Both the position numbers and the translations under genes were made by a program. From Streptomyces drozdowiczii (GTDB lineage Bacteria; Actinomycetota; Actinomycetes; Streptomycetales; Streptomycetaceae): a stretch of DNA of 64,000 nt. The notes under the pieces were generated by a model. That model was not told where the DNA came from, did not search any database, and saw only the letters and a program-made list of their open reading frames with translations. Below, one piece after another: positions 23,857 through 33,623 of the stretch (position 1 is the first letter of the stretch; each line of letters opens with the position of its first letter). The stretch covers positions 372,001-436,000 of the forward strand of contig NZ_CP098740.1 in assembly GCF_026167665.1 (NCBI RefSeq), read 5' to 3'.

Positions 23857-25182
23857 TCAGCCGGCCCGGCGCAGTCGCAGCGCGGCGACGGCACCGAGGG
23901 CGGCGCCCACGGCGAGGACCGCGAGGCCCCGTAGCCATACGTCGCCCTCGATCTGAGTCGCGAGCCCGACGCAGGAGGCGGCGCCGAGGACGGGCACCGC
24001 GGTCGGGGCCCTGAAGTGGCCGGGGCGGCCCGGGTCGCGACGGAGCACGAGCAGCGACGTGTTGACGAGGAAGAAGACGACGAGGAGCAGCAGGACCAGG
24101 GTCGAGGCGAGCGTGGAGACGTCGCCGGTCAGCGCGAGCAGCAGCGAGAGGGCGGTCGTCGCGGCGATCGCCGCCCACGGGGTGCGCCGGCCCGGGAGCA
24201 CGGCCGTCAGGAAGCGCGGCAGCAGCCCGTCGCGGGCCATGCCGTACGCCAGCCGCGAGGACATGATGCCGGTCAGGAGCGCCCCGTTGGCCACGGCCAC
24301 CAGGGCGATGGCGCTGAACAGCCAGGTGGGCACGGATCCGGCGGTGCGGACGACTTCGAGCAGCGGCCCGCTGGACTCGGCCAGCTTCTCCGTCGGCACG
24401 GCGGCCGCGGCGGCGGCGCCGACCAGGGCGTAGACGGCGCCGGCGGTGATCAGCGCGCCGAACAGGGCCCTCGGATAGGAGCGGCGGGGGTCGCGCGTCT
24501 CCTCGGCCACGTTGACGGAGGTCTCGAAGCCGACGAAGGAGTAGTACGCGAGGACCGCGCCGCTCAGTACGGCCAGGACGGGCCCCTCGCTCTCGGTGCC
24601 GAGGTCGGTGAGCCGGCCCAGGTCCCCGTCGCCGCGCAGCACGATCCAGCAGCCGAGTCCGATCACCAGCAGCAGGCCGCTGACCTCGATGACGGTGGCG
24701 ACGGCGTTGGCCCGGGTCGACTCGCTGATGCCCCGGGCGTTGAGCAGCGCGAGGGCCACCAGGAAGACGACGGTCACCAGGACCAGCGGGAGCGTGACGA
24801 ATTCTGAGAGGTAGTCACCGGCGAACCCCCGGGCCAGGGCCGCCACCGAGACCACCCCGGCCGCGAGCATGCAGAACCCGGCGAGGAAGCCGGTGAAGGG
24901 CCCGTAGGCCAGCGTCGCGTAGTGGGAGGCGCCGCCCGCGCGCGGGTACTTCGTGGCCATCTCCGCGTACGAGGCGGCGGTCAGCAGGGCCAGGCACAGC
25001 GCCACCAGGAGCGGCACCCAGACGGCGCCGCCGGCATCGGCCGCGACCTCGCCGACCAGGACGTAGACCCCGGCGCCGAGGACGTCTCCGAGGATGAAGA
25101 AGTAGAGCAGCCAGGTGGTGAGGTCCTTCTTGAGGCTCGTCGGGGCGTCCGGGCTCTCGGGCGTGGTTCGGGGAGCTTTCAC
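23857..25182 (-). CDS. APC family amino acid/polyamine permease
   Basis: A 441-residue permease with about 12 hydrophobic helices. The N-terminal helix 1 has GAGVYVLVGEVA and helix 2-3 has YAEMATKYPRAGGASHYA, both typical of APC substrate-binding regions. YYSFVGFETSVNVAEETRDP in mid-protein is diagnostic for the basic/cationic amino-acid branch. It starts at GTG. A sigma-B-like promoter candidate lies only a few bases upstream, which would give a nearly leaderless transcript. It is divergent from the catalase gene. Confidence 0.88.
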   Translation of the reverse strand: MKAPRTTPESPDAPTSLKKDLTTWLLYFFILGDVLGAGVYVLVGEVAADAGGAVWVPLLVALCLALLTAASYAEMATKYPRAGGASHYATLAYGPFTGFLAGFCMLAAGVVSVAALARGFAGDYLSEFVTLPLVLVTVVFLVALALLNARGISESTRANAVATVIEVSGLLLVIGLGCWIVLRGDGDLGRLTDLGTESEGPVLAVLSGAVLAYYSFVGFETSVNVAEETRDPRRSYPRALFGALITAGAVYALVGAAAAAAVPTEKLAESSGPLLEVVRTAGSVPTWLFSAIALVAVANGALLTGIMSSRLAYGMARDGLLPRFLTAVLPGRRTPWAAIAATTALSLLLALTGDVSTLASTLVLLLLVVFFLVNTSLLVLRRDPGRPGHFRAPTAVPVLGAASCVGLATQIEGDVWLRGLAVLAVGAALGAVAALRLRRAG

Positions 25183-25191
25183 GGGGCCCGT

Positions 25192-25216
25192 ATACCCGGT
25201 CCGTCCCCCGGCAGAC
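25192..25216 (-). promoter_or_regulatory. Sigma-B-type promoter candidate for the APC permease
   Basis: On the minus strand GTCT (25216-25213), a 15-nt spacer, then GGGTAT (25197-25192) fit GNNT-N14-16-GGGTAC/T. The -10 ends 9 bases before the GTG start, so the mRNA would be nearly leaderless. Confidence 0.4.
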
Positions 25217-25287
25217 GGCCGGAGGACGGCCGGAGGACGGCGCGTCGCCCGTTGGAACGGGTCGCCGATGCGGATGGCTCAACCGAG

Positions 25288-25313
25288 GTGTCCGGCCGGG
25301 GACCAGAGGGTAC
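25288..25313 (+). promoter_or_regulatory. Sigma-B-type promoter candidate for the catalase
   Basis: GTGT at 25288-25291, a 16-nt spacer and GGGTAC at 25308-25313, 81 bp upstream of the GTG start. A large-subunit catalase (CatB) is known to be sigma-B-controlled in Streptomyces coelicolor, which supports this site. Confidence 0.55.
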
Positions 25314-25394
25314 GCGTGGTCGGGCGATGCCGTCCCCAGCGCGTGCCGACCACTCCGCGCGGCGCTGCTCCTCCCCCCACGAGATTGGAATCCA

Positions 25395-27602
25395 GTGAGC
25401 GACAACGAGATCCCCGGCGCCCCCGGTCCCGAGCCCGCCCAGATCGACGAGCCCACGAAGCCGCGCGGGCCGCTGCCGCCCAAGCACGACCAGCGCGGTC
25501 CCGAGACCGTGAGCCCGACCGGGCAGCCGACCGGCGCCGACCAGGACAAGGTGGCCCAGGGCGGTGCCTACCTCACCACCGCGCAGGGCGCCCGGCTGTA
25601 CGACACCGACCACTCGCTGAAGGCCGGCCCCCGCGGCCCGGTGCTGCTCCAGGACCACCACCTGCGGGAGAAGATCACCCACTTCGACCACGAGCGCATC
25701 CCGGAGCGGGTGGTACACGCGCGTGGTGCCGCCGCCCACGGGGTCTTCCGCGCGTACGGCGCGGCAGCGGGCATCACGAAGGCCGCGTTCCTCGCCGAGG
25801 GCGCCGAGACGCCGGTCTTCGTCCGCTTCTCCACCGTGCTCGGCTCGCGCGGTTCCGCCGACACGGTGCGCGACACCCGGGGCTTCGCGACGAAGTTCTA
25901 CACCGACGAGGGCGTCTTCGACCTGGTCGGGAACAACATCCCGGTCTTCTTCATCCAGGACGCGATCAAGTTCCCCGACATCATCCACGCGGGCAAGCCG
26001 CACCCGGACCGGGAGATCCCGCAGGCGCAGAGCGCCCACGACACGTTCTGGGACTTCGTCACGCTGCACACCGAGGCGACCCATCACACCCTCTGGAACA
26101 TGTCGGACCGGGGCATCCCGCGTTCGTACCGGATGATGGAGGGCTTCGGCGTCCACACCTTCCGGCTGGTCAACGCCGAGGGCGCGACCACGCTGGTGAA
26201 GTTCCACTGGAAGCCGAAGCTGGGCGTGCACTCGCAGGTGTGGGAGGAGGCCCAGATCGCCTGCGGCATGGACCCGGACTTCCACCGCCGGGACCTGGCC
26301 GACGCGATCGAGGCGGGCGCCTTCCCCCAGTGGGAGCTGGGGGTGCAGACCTTCCCGGACACCGAGGACCAGATGTTCGAGGGCATCGACCTGCTCGACC
26401 CGACGAAGATCGTCCCGGAGGAGCTGGCACCGGTCAAGCCGATCGGGCTGATGACGCTGAACGCCAATCCGTCGAACTACTTCGCCGAGACGGAGCAGGT
26501 CGCCTTCCACGTCGGCCACCTGGTGCCGGGCATCGACGTCACCAACGACGCGCTGATGCAGGGGCGGCTCTTCTCGTACGTCGACACCCAGATCACCCGG
26601 CTCGGCGGGCCCAACTTCGCCCAGCTGCCGATCAACCGCACCCACGCGCCGGTCAACGACATGCTGCGCGACGGGATGCACCAGACGGCGGTGCACCGGG
26701 GTGTGGCCCCGTACCGGCCCAACTCGCTGGACGGCGGCTGCCCGTTCACCGCCGGCGCGGACACCGGTGCCTACATCGAGGTGCCCGTCGAGGTCCCGGC
26801 GGCCCGGAAGGTGCGGGACGCGGCGGCCTCGTTCGACGACCACTTCAGCCAGGCCCGGCTGTTCTGGCTGAGCATGACGCCCACCGAGCGGGAGCACATC
26901 ACCGCCGCGTACACCTTCGAGCTCGGCAAGTGCTGGGACCAGGCGGTCAAGGAGCGCGGGCTCCGGGTGCTCGCCAACATCGACCCGCAGCTGTGCGCGC
27001 ACGTCGCCCAGGGCCTGGGTCTGCCGGCGCCGGAGGCGACCGTGCCGCTGGCCTCCCCGGAGCCGAGCGCCGCGCTGTCCCAGCTGGGGCGCACCTGGCC
27101 GGTCGACGGGCGGGTCGTCGGCATCGTCACGGACGGCGAGAGCGGCCTGGACGCCGTACGCCAGGCGCGCGGCGCGGTCCTCGACGCCGGGATGGTCCCC
27201 CTGGTCATCGCGCCCTCGGGCGGCAAGCTGGGCCCCGACGACGACCCGGTGACCGTGCAGCGCACGTTCACCACCGCCCGGTCGATCGAGTTCGACGCGA
27301 TCGTGCTGGCGGGGGCGCCCGCCCCGGCCCCGGACGCCTACGGGGCGCGTGACGCCAAGACCGACGACGGGGCCCGGTCCACCGGTGTGGACCCGCGCGT
27401 CCTGCTGCTGGTCACCGAGGCGTTCCGGCACGGCAAGGCCGTCGGGGCCTGCGGCGACGGGGCGACGGTGCTGGAGAAGGCCGGTGTCGCCTCGGACGCC
27501 CCGGGCGTCGTGGCGGGCGGGGCCGCGTCCACGGTGCTGGACGGCGTCACGGAACTCCTCGCAGGTCACCGCGCCTGGGACCGCTTCACGCCCGCGCTCT
27601 GA
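25395..27602 (+). CDS. katE: Large-subunit monofunctional catalase (KatE/CatB type)
   Basis: A 735-residue clade-II catalase that dismutates H2O2. The distal haem His is in [12 protein letters not shown] (about H108), the catalytic Asn in [11 protein letters not shown] (about N181), and the proximal haem Tyr in [15 protein letters not shown] (about 395). The C-terminal 170 residues after [16 protein letters not shown] form the flavodoxin/DJ-1-like domain special to large catalases. Length agrees with E. coli HPII (753). It starts at GTG. It is divergent from the APC permease with promoter candidates for both. Confidence 0.95.
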   Translation: MSDNEIPGAPGPEPAQIDEPTKPRGPLPPKHDQRGPETVSPTGQPTGADQDKVAQGGAYLTTAQGARLYDTDHSLKAGPRGPVLLQDHHLREKITHFDHERIPERVVHARGAAAHGVFRAYGAAAGITKAAFLAEGAETPVFVRFSTVLGSRGSADTVRDTRGFATKFYTDEGVFDLVGNNIPVFFIQDAIKFPDIIHAGKPHPDREIPQAQSAHDTFWDFVTLHTEATHHTLWNMSDRGIPRSYRMMEGFGVHTFRLVNAEGATTLVKFHWKPKLGVHSQVWEEAQIACGMDPDFHRRDLADAIEAGAFPQWELGVQTFPDTEDQMFEGIDLLDPTKIVPEELAPVKPIGLMTLNANPSNYFAETEQVAFHVGHLVPGIDVTNDALMQGRLFSYVDTQITRLGGPNFAQLPINRTHAPVNDMLRDGMHQTAVHRGVAPYRPNSLDGGCPFTAGADTGAYIEVPVEVPAARKVRDAAASFDDHFSQARLFWLSMTPTEREHITAAYTFELGKCWDQAVKERGLRVLANIDPQLCAHVAQGLGLPAPEATVPLASPEPSAALSQLGRTWPVDGRVVGIVTDGESGLDAVRQARGAVLDAGMVPLVIAPSGGKLGPDDDPVTVQRTFTTARSIEFDAIVLAGAPAPAPDAYGARDAKTDDGARSTGVDPRVLLLVTEAFRHGKAVGACGDGATVLEKAGVASDAPGVVAGGAASTVLDGVTELLAGHRAWDRFTPAL

Positions 27603-27609
27603 CACCTCA

Positions 27610-27636
27610 CCGGGCCGGCGCGCGTAGCCGGCCCGG
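27610..27636 (+). terminator. Terminator hairpin after the catalase
   Basis: A perfect 10-bp stem, CCGGGCCGGC / GCCGGCCCGG, with a 7-nt loop, beginning 7 bp after the catalase stop codon. Confidence 0.75.
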
Positions 27637-27690
27637 CGCAGGGCACGCGCGGGAGGAGTCCGGGAGACCGGCACCGACACGAGGAGACGC

Positions 27691-27879
27691 ATGAACCACC
27701 AGGACCGAGAGCACGAGAAGCCGCCGCGGACCGCCGCCGAGGAGGTCGTCCGGGAGGCGGAAGAGGCCGAGGCGGACGTGGCCGACACCCGTGAGCGGCA
27801 CGGCGGGGACAGCGAGGCCGGGGATGCGCTGACCCCGAACGAAGAGGCCCAGGAGGACGCGGACGAGCCGCGCACATAG
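27691..27879 (+). CDS. Small acidic hypothetical protein
   Basis: A 62-residue, Glu/Asp-rich protein without hydrophobic segments (RTAAEEVVREAEEAEADVAD is helical). The ATG follows GAGGAGACGC. Similar small charged proteins often sit in stress gene groups of Streptomyces, and it lies between the catalase and the DUF5709 gene. I do not recognise a family. A small GTGCCC-GGAA-GGGCAC hairpin at 27904-27919 follows it. Confidence 0.6.
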   Translation: MNHQDREHEKPPRTAAEEVVREAEEAEADVADTRERHGGDSEAGDALTPNEEAQEDADEPRT

Positions 27880-27990
27880 AGTGACAAAAGGCGTGTTTTC
27901 CCCGTGCCCGGAAGGGCACTCGCAGGGTGCGAAGGGCGGCCGTCCGCGGCCGCCCCGGCATCCATGACGCCTCCGACGGAAGGACGAATC

Positions 27991-28461
27991 ATGCCGACAG
28001 AGGCACGCGGCGACGACGTCTACCAGCCGCAGGACGACGGCCAGGACCCGCCCAACGACGATCTCGACCTGGAGAACACGCTGGGCGAGCGCGGCCTGGA
28101 CGACCAGATGGAAGAGGGCTACTCGCCGCCGGAGCGCCCCCTCGGCGTCGACAAGTACGGCACCACGGGCGAGGAGGAGCGCCGCGGCGAATCCCTCGAC
28201 CAGCGCCTGGCCCAGGAGGTCGAGGACGTCGAGCCGCCGGACGGCGACGGCATCGGTGACCTGGAGGACGGCGAGGGCGAACCGCTGGAGCCGGAGGGGG
28301 GCGAGACCCGCTCGGGCCGGCTGAGCGCGGCGGACGAGGTACCGGGACGGCGCACCGACGTCTACGCCGACGACGTGGGCATCGACGGCGGCGCGGCCTC
28401 GGCCGAGGAGGCAGCCGTGCACACCACGGACGAGGAGGAGGAGCAGGGGCGCGAGGGCTGA
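27991..28461 (+). CDS. DUF5709 family acidic protein
   Basis: A 156-residue, strongly acidic protein. The segment EEGYSPPERPLGVDKYGTTG, followed by EEERRGESLDQRLAQEVED, is the hallmark of DUF5709 proteins of actinomycetes. No membrane segment or catalytic motif is visible, and the protein is probably largely disordered. I start at the ATG at 27991, after GGAAGGACG; an upstream in-frame start lacks family similarity. Confidence 0.8.
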   Translation: MPTEARGDDVYQPQDDGQDPPNDDLDLENTLGERGLDDQMEEGYSPPERPLGVDKYGTTGEEERRGESLDQRLAQEVEDVEPPDGDGIGDLEDGEGEPLEPEGGETRSGRLSAADEVPGRRTDVYADDVGIDGGAASAEEAAVHTTDEEEEQGREG

Positions 28462-28504
28462 CCCACCGCTCGCCCGGATCATTCGCGTACAGGGAGGGTT
28501 GTCG

Positions 28505-29662
28505 GTGCTGGGGAGTGGGAAGGCGGCAGCCGTGCGGGAGCGGTGGGGGGCGCTGACCTCCGATGTACGCCTTCCCGGCCGGTACCAGCTGGTGCAGTCC
28601 CTGAAGGCCGCCGCCGCTGCCGCCCTCGCCTGGGCGCTCACGGGGTGGTGGCTGGCGGCGCCGATGGCACTGATGGCCCCCTGGGCCGCCGTCGCCCTCG
28701 TGCAGGGGACCGTCTACCGGTCGCTGCGCTCGGCGGTCGAACTGATCGCGATGATGGCCGCCGGCACCCTGCTCGCCGCGGGCGCCGCGGCGGTCACCGG
28801 CAACACCATGACGGCCATGCTGATCGCCCTGCCGCTCACCGTGCTGCTCGGCAACTGGCTGCCGGTCGGCGAGCAGGGTCTGTACGCACCCACCACCGCC
28901 CTGTTCGTCCTGGCCTACGGGACGTACTCGCTGTCCGCCGTCGGACACCGGCTGCTGGAAACGGTGGTGGGGGCCGTCGTCGGGATCGCGGTGAACGCGA
29001 TCGTCCTGCCGCCGGTGCACTCGCTGCATGTGCGGACCCTCGCGTGCGCGCTGCCGAGGGACTGCTCACGGCTGCTGCGCGAGCTGAGCGAGGGGCTGGT
29101 CGAGGAGTACGACGAGGAGCGGGCGGAGCGCTGGCACCGGGCCGCCGGGGAGCTGCCCGGCGCGCTCTCGGACCTCCGCGCGGCGCGCGGCTGGGCGACG
29201 GAGAGCTTCCGCTTCAACCCGGGCCACCGGATGCGCCGGAGCACCCCCTCGCCCTCCGAGCGGTGGGACGTCGTCTGGGCGCAGGTGGTGAACCGCCTGC
29301 TGGCCCTGACGCTGACGCTCTGGGAGACCGCGTCGGAGCAGCGCGGCCTGCCCCGCCCGCCGGGCCCGTCGCTGGACGACCTGAGCGCCGTCATGGCCGC
29401 CGCGTCGGAGGTGTGCGCGGCCGACGCGACGATCATGGAGCAGGGGCCGGACGACGACTGCCTGGAACATCGCGCGGACCAGCTCGCCGAGGCCCGGCGC
29501 GCCCTGGCCGAGGCCAAGCGGCATCTGCGCGGGCCGGGCCCCGACGCCCGCGCCTCGCTGGGCAGCCTGGTGGCCGGCTGCCAGGCCCTGCTGGACGACC
29601 TGACACCCGGCGAGGACGGCTCGGCGCTGCTCGCCGGCGGCGCCCGCACCGGCCGGATCTGA
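28505..29662 (+). CDS. FUSC family / aromatic-acid exporter-like membrane protein
   Basis: A 385-residue protein. A hydrophobic N-terminal half with about six helices (residues 30-165, for example AAAAALAWALTGWWLAAPMA) is followed by a soluble, charged helical C-terminal half. This is the layout of FUSC/ArAE-type efflux proteins with one membrane unit. GTG at 28505 has GGGAGGG six nt upstream; a TTG at 28499 directly abuts that site and is less likely. The molybdopterin gene begins 9 bp downstream, so they are probably co-transcribed. Confidence 0.78.
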   Translation: MLGSGKAAAVRERWGALTSDVRLPGRYQLVQSLKAAAAAALAWALTGWWLAAPMALMAPWAAVALVQGTVYRSLRSAVELIAMMAAGTLLAAGAAAVTGNTMTAMLIALPLTVLLGNWLPVGEQGLYAPTTALFVLAYGTYSLSAVGHRLLETVVGAVVGIAVNAIVLPPVHSLHVRTLACALPRDCSRLLRELSEGLVEEYDEERAERWHRAAGELPGALSDLRAARGWATESFRFNPGHRMRRSTPSPSERWDVVWAQVVNRLLALTLTLWETASEQRGLPRPPGPSLDDLSAVMAAASEVCAADATIMEQGPDDDCLEHRADQLAEARRALAEAKRHLRGPGPDARASLGSLVAGCQALLDDLTPGEDGSALLAGGARTGRI

Positions 29663-29671
29663 GGAGTACGC

Positions 29672-32140
29672 ATGACACGCACGGACCGCATCGCCCAGCC
29701 CTGGGGCACCCGGACCCCCTACGGTCCCGGTGAGCCCTGGCCCGTACGGGTGGACACCCGGCTCGCGGAGGGGGTCACCCCGGATCAGGTCGAGCGGTGG
29801 GTGCAGTCGGCGGCGATCCTGCACTCCAACGGGGACGGGCTCGACATCGCCGTGAAGGACGGCCGGATCGTCGGGGTGCGCGGCCGGGCCGAGGACCGGG
29901 TCAACCACGGGCGGCTCGGCCCGAAGGACCTGTTCGGCTGGCAGGCCAACGGCTCCCCCGACCGGCTCACCCGCCCCCTGGTGCGCGACCGCGGCGGCAG
30001 GCTCGTGGAGAGCGACTGGGACACCGCTATGGACCGGGTGGTGCGGCGCACCGAGGAACTCCTCGATGAGCAGGGGCCGTCGGCGGTGGGGTTCTACACC
30101 TCGGGCCAGCTCTTCTCGGAGGAGTACTACACGCTGACGCTGATCGCCCGGGGCGGCATCGGCACCAACCACCTGGACGGCAACACCCGGTTGTGCACGT
30201 CGACGGCGGCCGAGGCGCTGAAGGAGTCCTTCGGCAGCGACGGGCAGCCCGGCTCGTACACCGACATCGACCACGCGGACACGATCGCGCTGTTCGGGCA
30301 CAACATGGCGGAGACGCAGACCGTGCTGTGGACGCGTGTGCTGGACCGGCTGGCCGGGCCGAACCCGCCGGCCGTGATCTGCGTCGACCCGCGCCCCACC
30401 CCGGTGGCGCGGGCGGCGACCGTGCACCTGGCGCCCCGGCCGGGGACCAACGTGGCCCTGATGAACGGTCTGCTCCGGGAGATCGTGGAGAACGGCTGGA
30501 CCGACCCGGAGTACCTGGACCGCAACGTCGTCGGTTTCGACGAGTTGACGAAGCGGCTGGACGCCTACACGCCCGAGCGTGTGGCGGACATCTGCGGGGT
30601 CCCCGCCGAGCGGATCCGGGAGGCCGCCCGCCTGCTGGGCACGGCCGAGCGGCTGCTGTCGACGGTGCTCCAGGGCTTCTACCAGTCCCACCAGGCCACC
30701 GCGGCCTCGGTCCAGGTCAACAACCTGCACCTGGTGCGGGGCATGCTCGGCAAACCGGGCTGCGGGATCCTCCAGATGAACGGCCAGCCGACCGCGCAGA
30801 ACACCCGCGAGTGCGGGGCCAACGGCGACATGCCGGGGTTCCGCAACTGGGAGAACGACGCGCACATGGCCGAGCTGGCCCGCCTGTGGAACCTGGACCC
30901 GCTCCAGGTTCCGCACTACGGCCCGCCCACGCACGCGATGCAGATGTTCCGGTACGTGGAGGAGGGCTCCATCCGGATGCTGTGGGTCAGCGGCACCAAC
31001 CCGGCGGTGTCGCTGCCGGAGCTGCGGCGCATCCGCTCGGTGCTCGCGCAGGAACGGCTGTTCCTCGTCGTGCAGGACGCCTTCCTGACCGAGACCGCGC
31101 AGCTGGCCGACGTGGTCCTGCCGGCGGCGGTGTGGGGCGAGAAGACGGGCACCTTCACCAACGCGGACCGCACGGTGCACCTGTCGGAGAAGGCGGTCGA
31201 ACCGCCGGGGCAGGCCAAGCCGGACCTGGACATCTTCTGCGACTTCGCGCGCCGGCTCGGCCTGCGGGACAAGGACGGCGGCCCGCTGGTCCCGTGGAGC
31301 GACCCGGAGGCGGCGTTCGAGGGCTGGAAGGAGTGCAGCCGGGGGCGTCCGTGCGACTACACGGGCATCACGTACGCGAAACTGCGCGGCGGGAGCGGCA
31401 TCCAGTGGCCGTGCAACGAGCGGCATCCGTACGGTACGGAGCGGCTGTACGCGGACGGCCGGTTCTGGAGCGACGCGGACCACTGCGAGAGCTACGGGCG
31501 GGATCTGGTGACCGGGGCGCCGGTGGAGGAGACCGAGTACCGAGCGATGAACCCGTCGGCGAAGGCGGTCGTCAAGGCCGCCGCATATCTGCCGCCGCAC
31601 GAGCCGCCCGGCGAGGAGTATCCGTTCTCCCTGATCACCGGGCGGACGCTCTACCACTTCCACACCCGGACCAGGACCGCCCGGGCGCCCCAGCTCCAGG
31701 CGGCCGCCCCGGAGGTGTGGGTGGAGGTCTCCGCCGATGACGCGGCCTCGTACGGTATCGAGGAGGGCGACCTCGTGGAGGTCGCCACGCCGCGCGGCAC
31801 GGTCCGGGCGGCGGCGCGGGTCAGCGGCATCCGGGACGGGGTGCTGTTCCTGCCGTTCCACTACGGCTACTGGGACACCGACGGCGGGTTCGAGCCGAAG
31901 GGCGACGGCCGCGCCGGCAACGAACTGACTGCCACGGCGTGGGACCCGGTCTCCAAGCAGCCGCTGTTCAAGACGGCCGCCGCCCGGCTGCGCCGGCTCG
32001 GGCCCACCGGCTCCCCCGCCCCGGCGCCCACCACCACCGCATCGGCCCCGGTGGCCGGTGCGGCCGTGCCCGCGACCACGGGCGGCGGCGCGGGCCGGGC
32101 GGACGAGGAGCCGCACGCGTACCGGGAGGAGATCCGATGA
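29672..32140 (+). CDS. Molybdopterin oxidoreductase (nitrate reductase-like) lacking N-terminal Fe-S cysteines
   Basis: An 822-residue Mo-bis-MGD enzyme of the DMSO-reductase family. Motifs include DGNTRLCTSTAAEALKESFG (Cys as likely Mo ligand, as in NasA/NarB), GMLGKPGCGILQMNGQPTAQ, VVLPAAVWGEKTGTFTNADR and the C-terminal TGRTLYHFHTRTRTA dinucleotide-binding region. The region that normally supplies four cysteines for a [4Fe-4S] cluster reads LHSNGDGLDIAVKDGRIVGV, then NHGRLGPKD, without cysteines, so electrons must leave by another route. No Tat signal is seen, so it is cytoplasmic. Its stop overlaps the next gene (ATGA). Confidence 0.85.
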   Translation: MTRTDRIAQPWGTRTPYGPGEPWPVRVDTRLAEGVTPDQVERWVQSAAILHSNGDGLDIAVKDGRIVGVRGRAEDRVNHGRLGPKDLFGWQANGSPDRLTRPLVRDRGGRLVESDWDTAMDRVVRRTEELLDEQGPSAVGFYTSGQLFSEEYYTLTLIARGGIGTNHLDGNTRLCTSTAAEALKESFGSDGQPGSYTDIDHADTIALFGHNMAETQTVLWTRVLDRLAGPNPPAVICVDPRPTPVARAATVHLAPRPGTNVALMNGLLREIVENGWTDPEYLDRNVVGFDELTKRLDAYTPERVADICGVPAERIREAARLLGTAERLLSTVLQGFYQSHQATAASVQVNNLHLVRGMLGKPGCGILQMNGQPTAQNTRECGANGDMPGFRNWENDAHMAELARLWNLDPLQVPHYGPPTHAMQMFRYVEEGSIRMLWVSGTNPAVSLPELRRIRSVLAQERLFLVVQDAFLTETAQLADVVLPAAVWGEKTGTFTNADRTVHLSEKAVEPPGQAKPDLDIFCDFARRLGLRDKDGGPLVPWSDPEAAFEGWKECSRGRPCDYTGITYAKLRGGSGIQWPCNERHPYGTERLYADGRFWSDADHCESYGRDLVTGAPVEETEYRAMNPSAKAVVKAAAYLPPHEPPGEEYPFSLITGRTLYHFHTRTRTARAPQLQAAAPEVWVEVSADDAASYGIEEGDLVEVATPRGTVRAAARVSGIRDGVLFLPFHYGYWDTDGGFEPKGDGRAGNELTATAWDPVSKQPLFKTAAARLRRLGPTGSPAPAPTTTASAPVAGAAVPATTGGGAGRADEEPHAYREEIR

Positions 32141-32619
32141 AGCTGGACCTGGTCCTCAAGGAGGTGCACCACGGGGAGAACGCGCTCGCGGTGCGGCTGA
32201 TGCGGCTCTCCAGCACGCACTCCACCGACCACGAGGTGCACCATGTCGCCCGCGATCTGGCCGCCTGGTCGCGGCAGCACGTACGGGAACTGGCGGAGGC
32301 GGCCGCCGGCCACGGCGTGAACCTGGACCCCGAACCAAAGGAGGAGTCCCCGGCCGCCGCCTGGCTGCGGGAGAAGGGCGGCGAGCTCGTCGGACGGCGT
32401 CCCGAGACCGGGCTGCTGCTCCTGCGGGACCTGCGCGACACCTATCTGAAGGCGGCGGCCGTCTCCGTCGACTGGGAGCTGCTGGCCCAGACGGCCCAGG
32501 CCGCCCGCGATCGGGAACTGCTCGACCTGACGGAGCGCTGCCACCCGCAGACCCTGCGCCAGCAGCGCTGGGCCAACGCCATGATCAAGGTCGTCTCGCC
32601 GCAGGTCCTGACCAGCTGA
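32137..32619 (+). CDS. Hypothetical protein coupled to the molybdopterin oxidoreductase
   Basis: A 160-residue helical protein. The N-terminus is rich in His and Glu (LKEVHHGENALAV, STHSTDHEVHHVARDLAAWS), and HPQTLRQQRWANAMIKV is near the end. The spacing of His/Glu in paired helices is compatible with a ferritin-like or hemerythrin-like metal site, but I cannot assign a family. A 4-nt overlap with the oxidoreductase implies a matched product and probably a partner role. Confidence 0.65.
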   Translation: MKLDLVLKEVHHGENALAVRLMRLSSTHSTDHEVHHVARDLAAWSRQHVRELAEAAAGHGVNLDPEPKEESPAAAWLREKGGELVGRRPETGLLLLRDLRDTYLKAAAVSVDWELLAQTAQAARDRELLDLTERCHPQTLRQQRWANAMIKVVSPQVLTS

Positions 32620-32735
32620 CCGGCTCCCCCGGCGGCCGGCCCGGTGCGGAATCGGGTGCGGACGTCCGGGTGAGCGCGTGCGCGGGCCGGGGCGCGGGCG
32701 CATCGTTCTAGAGGACCCTGGCGAAGGAGCGCCGC

Positions 32736-33494
32736 ATGCCGAGTCTGGACTGGAAGACACCCGTCGCGGGAGCGCCGTGCTGGGTGAGTCTCACGACCCA
32801 CGATCTGCGGGCCGCGCGGACCTTCTACGCCCGGGTGATGGGCTGGGAGTTCCACGACAGCAGCCTGGGCGACGATTTCGTCCTGGCGTCTGCGCACGAC
32901 AGGCCGGTCGCCGGCATCGGCTGCCCGGGCGGTGGCCCGCCTCCGGCCTGGATTCCGTACTTCGCGGTGGCGGGCGCGGACGGTACGGCCGACCGCATCC
33001 GGGAGCGCGGGGCCACGCTCGCCGTGGGTCCGCTGCCGCTGGGCGAGGGGCGGGCGGCGATCGCCGCCGACCGGGAGGGTGCCGTCTTCGGGTTCTGGGA
33101 GGGCCCGGCCCCCGTCTGGGCCGACGGGCCGCGCGCCCCGGCCAGGGTGGATCTCCAGTCGCACCACGCCTTCGAGGCGGCCATCTTCTACGCGGAGGTC
33201 TTCGGCTGGGCGAAGCCGCGGAGCAGGTGCGCCGTGGACTACGCGGAGGACCGCGTCCTCGTACGGGCGGGCGGGCACACCGTGGTGACGCTGCGTGGCG
33301 GCGGGGTGGACAACGCCACGGACCCCAGGGTGCGGGCGCGCTGGATCGTGGACTTCCTGGTCCCCGACAGCGAGCGGGCGGCGGAGGCCGCGGTGGCGGC
33401 CGGGGGCGAGGCGACGCCGGTGGACGGGCTGCCGGGGACGGCGTTCGTGCTCTGCGATCCGGAGGGCGCGCTCTTCACGGTCTCGGATCGCTGA
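32736..33494 (+). CDS. Two-domain VOC family protein
   Basis: A 252-residue protein with two tandem vicinal-oxygen-chelate modules, at residues 10-130 and 140-250. The first opens CWVSLTTHDLRAARTFYARVMGWEF and the second SHHAFEAAIFYAEVFGW. It resembles hydroxylase-type VOC proteins of Streptomyces. It may bind a metal, or act as a sequestration or resistance protein. The ATG follows GAAGGAG. Confidence 0.82.
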   Translation: MPSLDWKTPVAGAPCWVSLTTHDLRAARTFYARVMGWEFHDSSLGDDFVLASAHDRPVAGIGCPGGGPPPAWIPYFAVAGADGTADRIRERGATLAVGPLPLGEGRAAIAADREGAVFGFWEGPAPVWADGPRAPARVDLQSHHAFEAAIFYAEVFGWAKPRSRCAVDYAEDRVLVRAGGHTVVTLRGGGVDNATDPRVRARWIVDFLVPDSERAAEAAVAAGGEATPVDGLPGTAFVLCDPEGALFTVSDR

Positions 33495-33623
33495 CCGGCT
33501 CGGTGTGAGGAAACCCACCAGCACCCGAAATCCCTTGCGGCGCCTGGGCTTCCGGGGCTTCGGAGCGGGGCGGGCGAGCGCCCCGGCCGGTGCCTCGGCA
33601 CGATGTTTGTGAAGATGAAACGC

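Noticed and set aside
25179..27992. A 937-codon minus-strand frame opposite the catalase
   Set aside because: The catalase has all catalytic residues; the antisense frame has no recognisable motif.
29066..32116. A 1,016-codon minus-strand frame opposite the molybdopterin oxidoreductase
   Set aside because: Composition is low-complexity Arg/Gly/Val/His and mirrors the codon bias of the real gene; no ribosome-binding site or domain.
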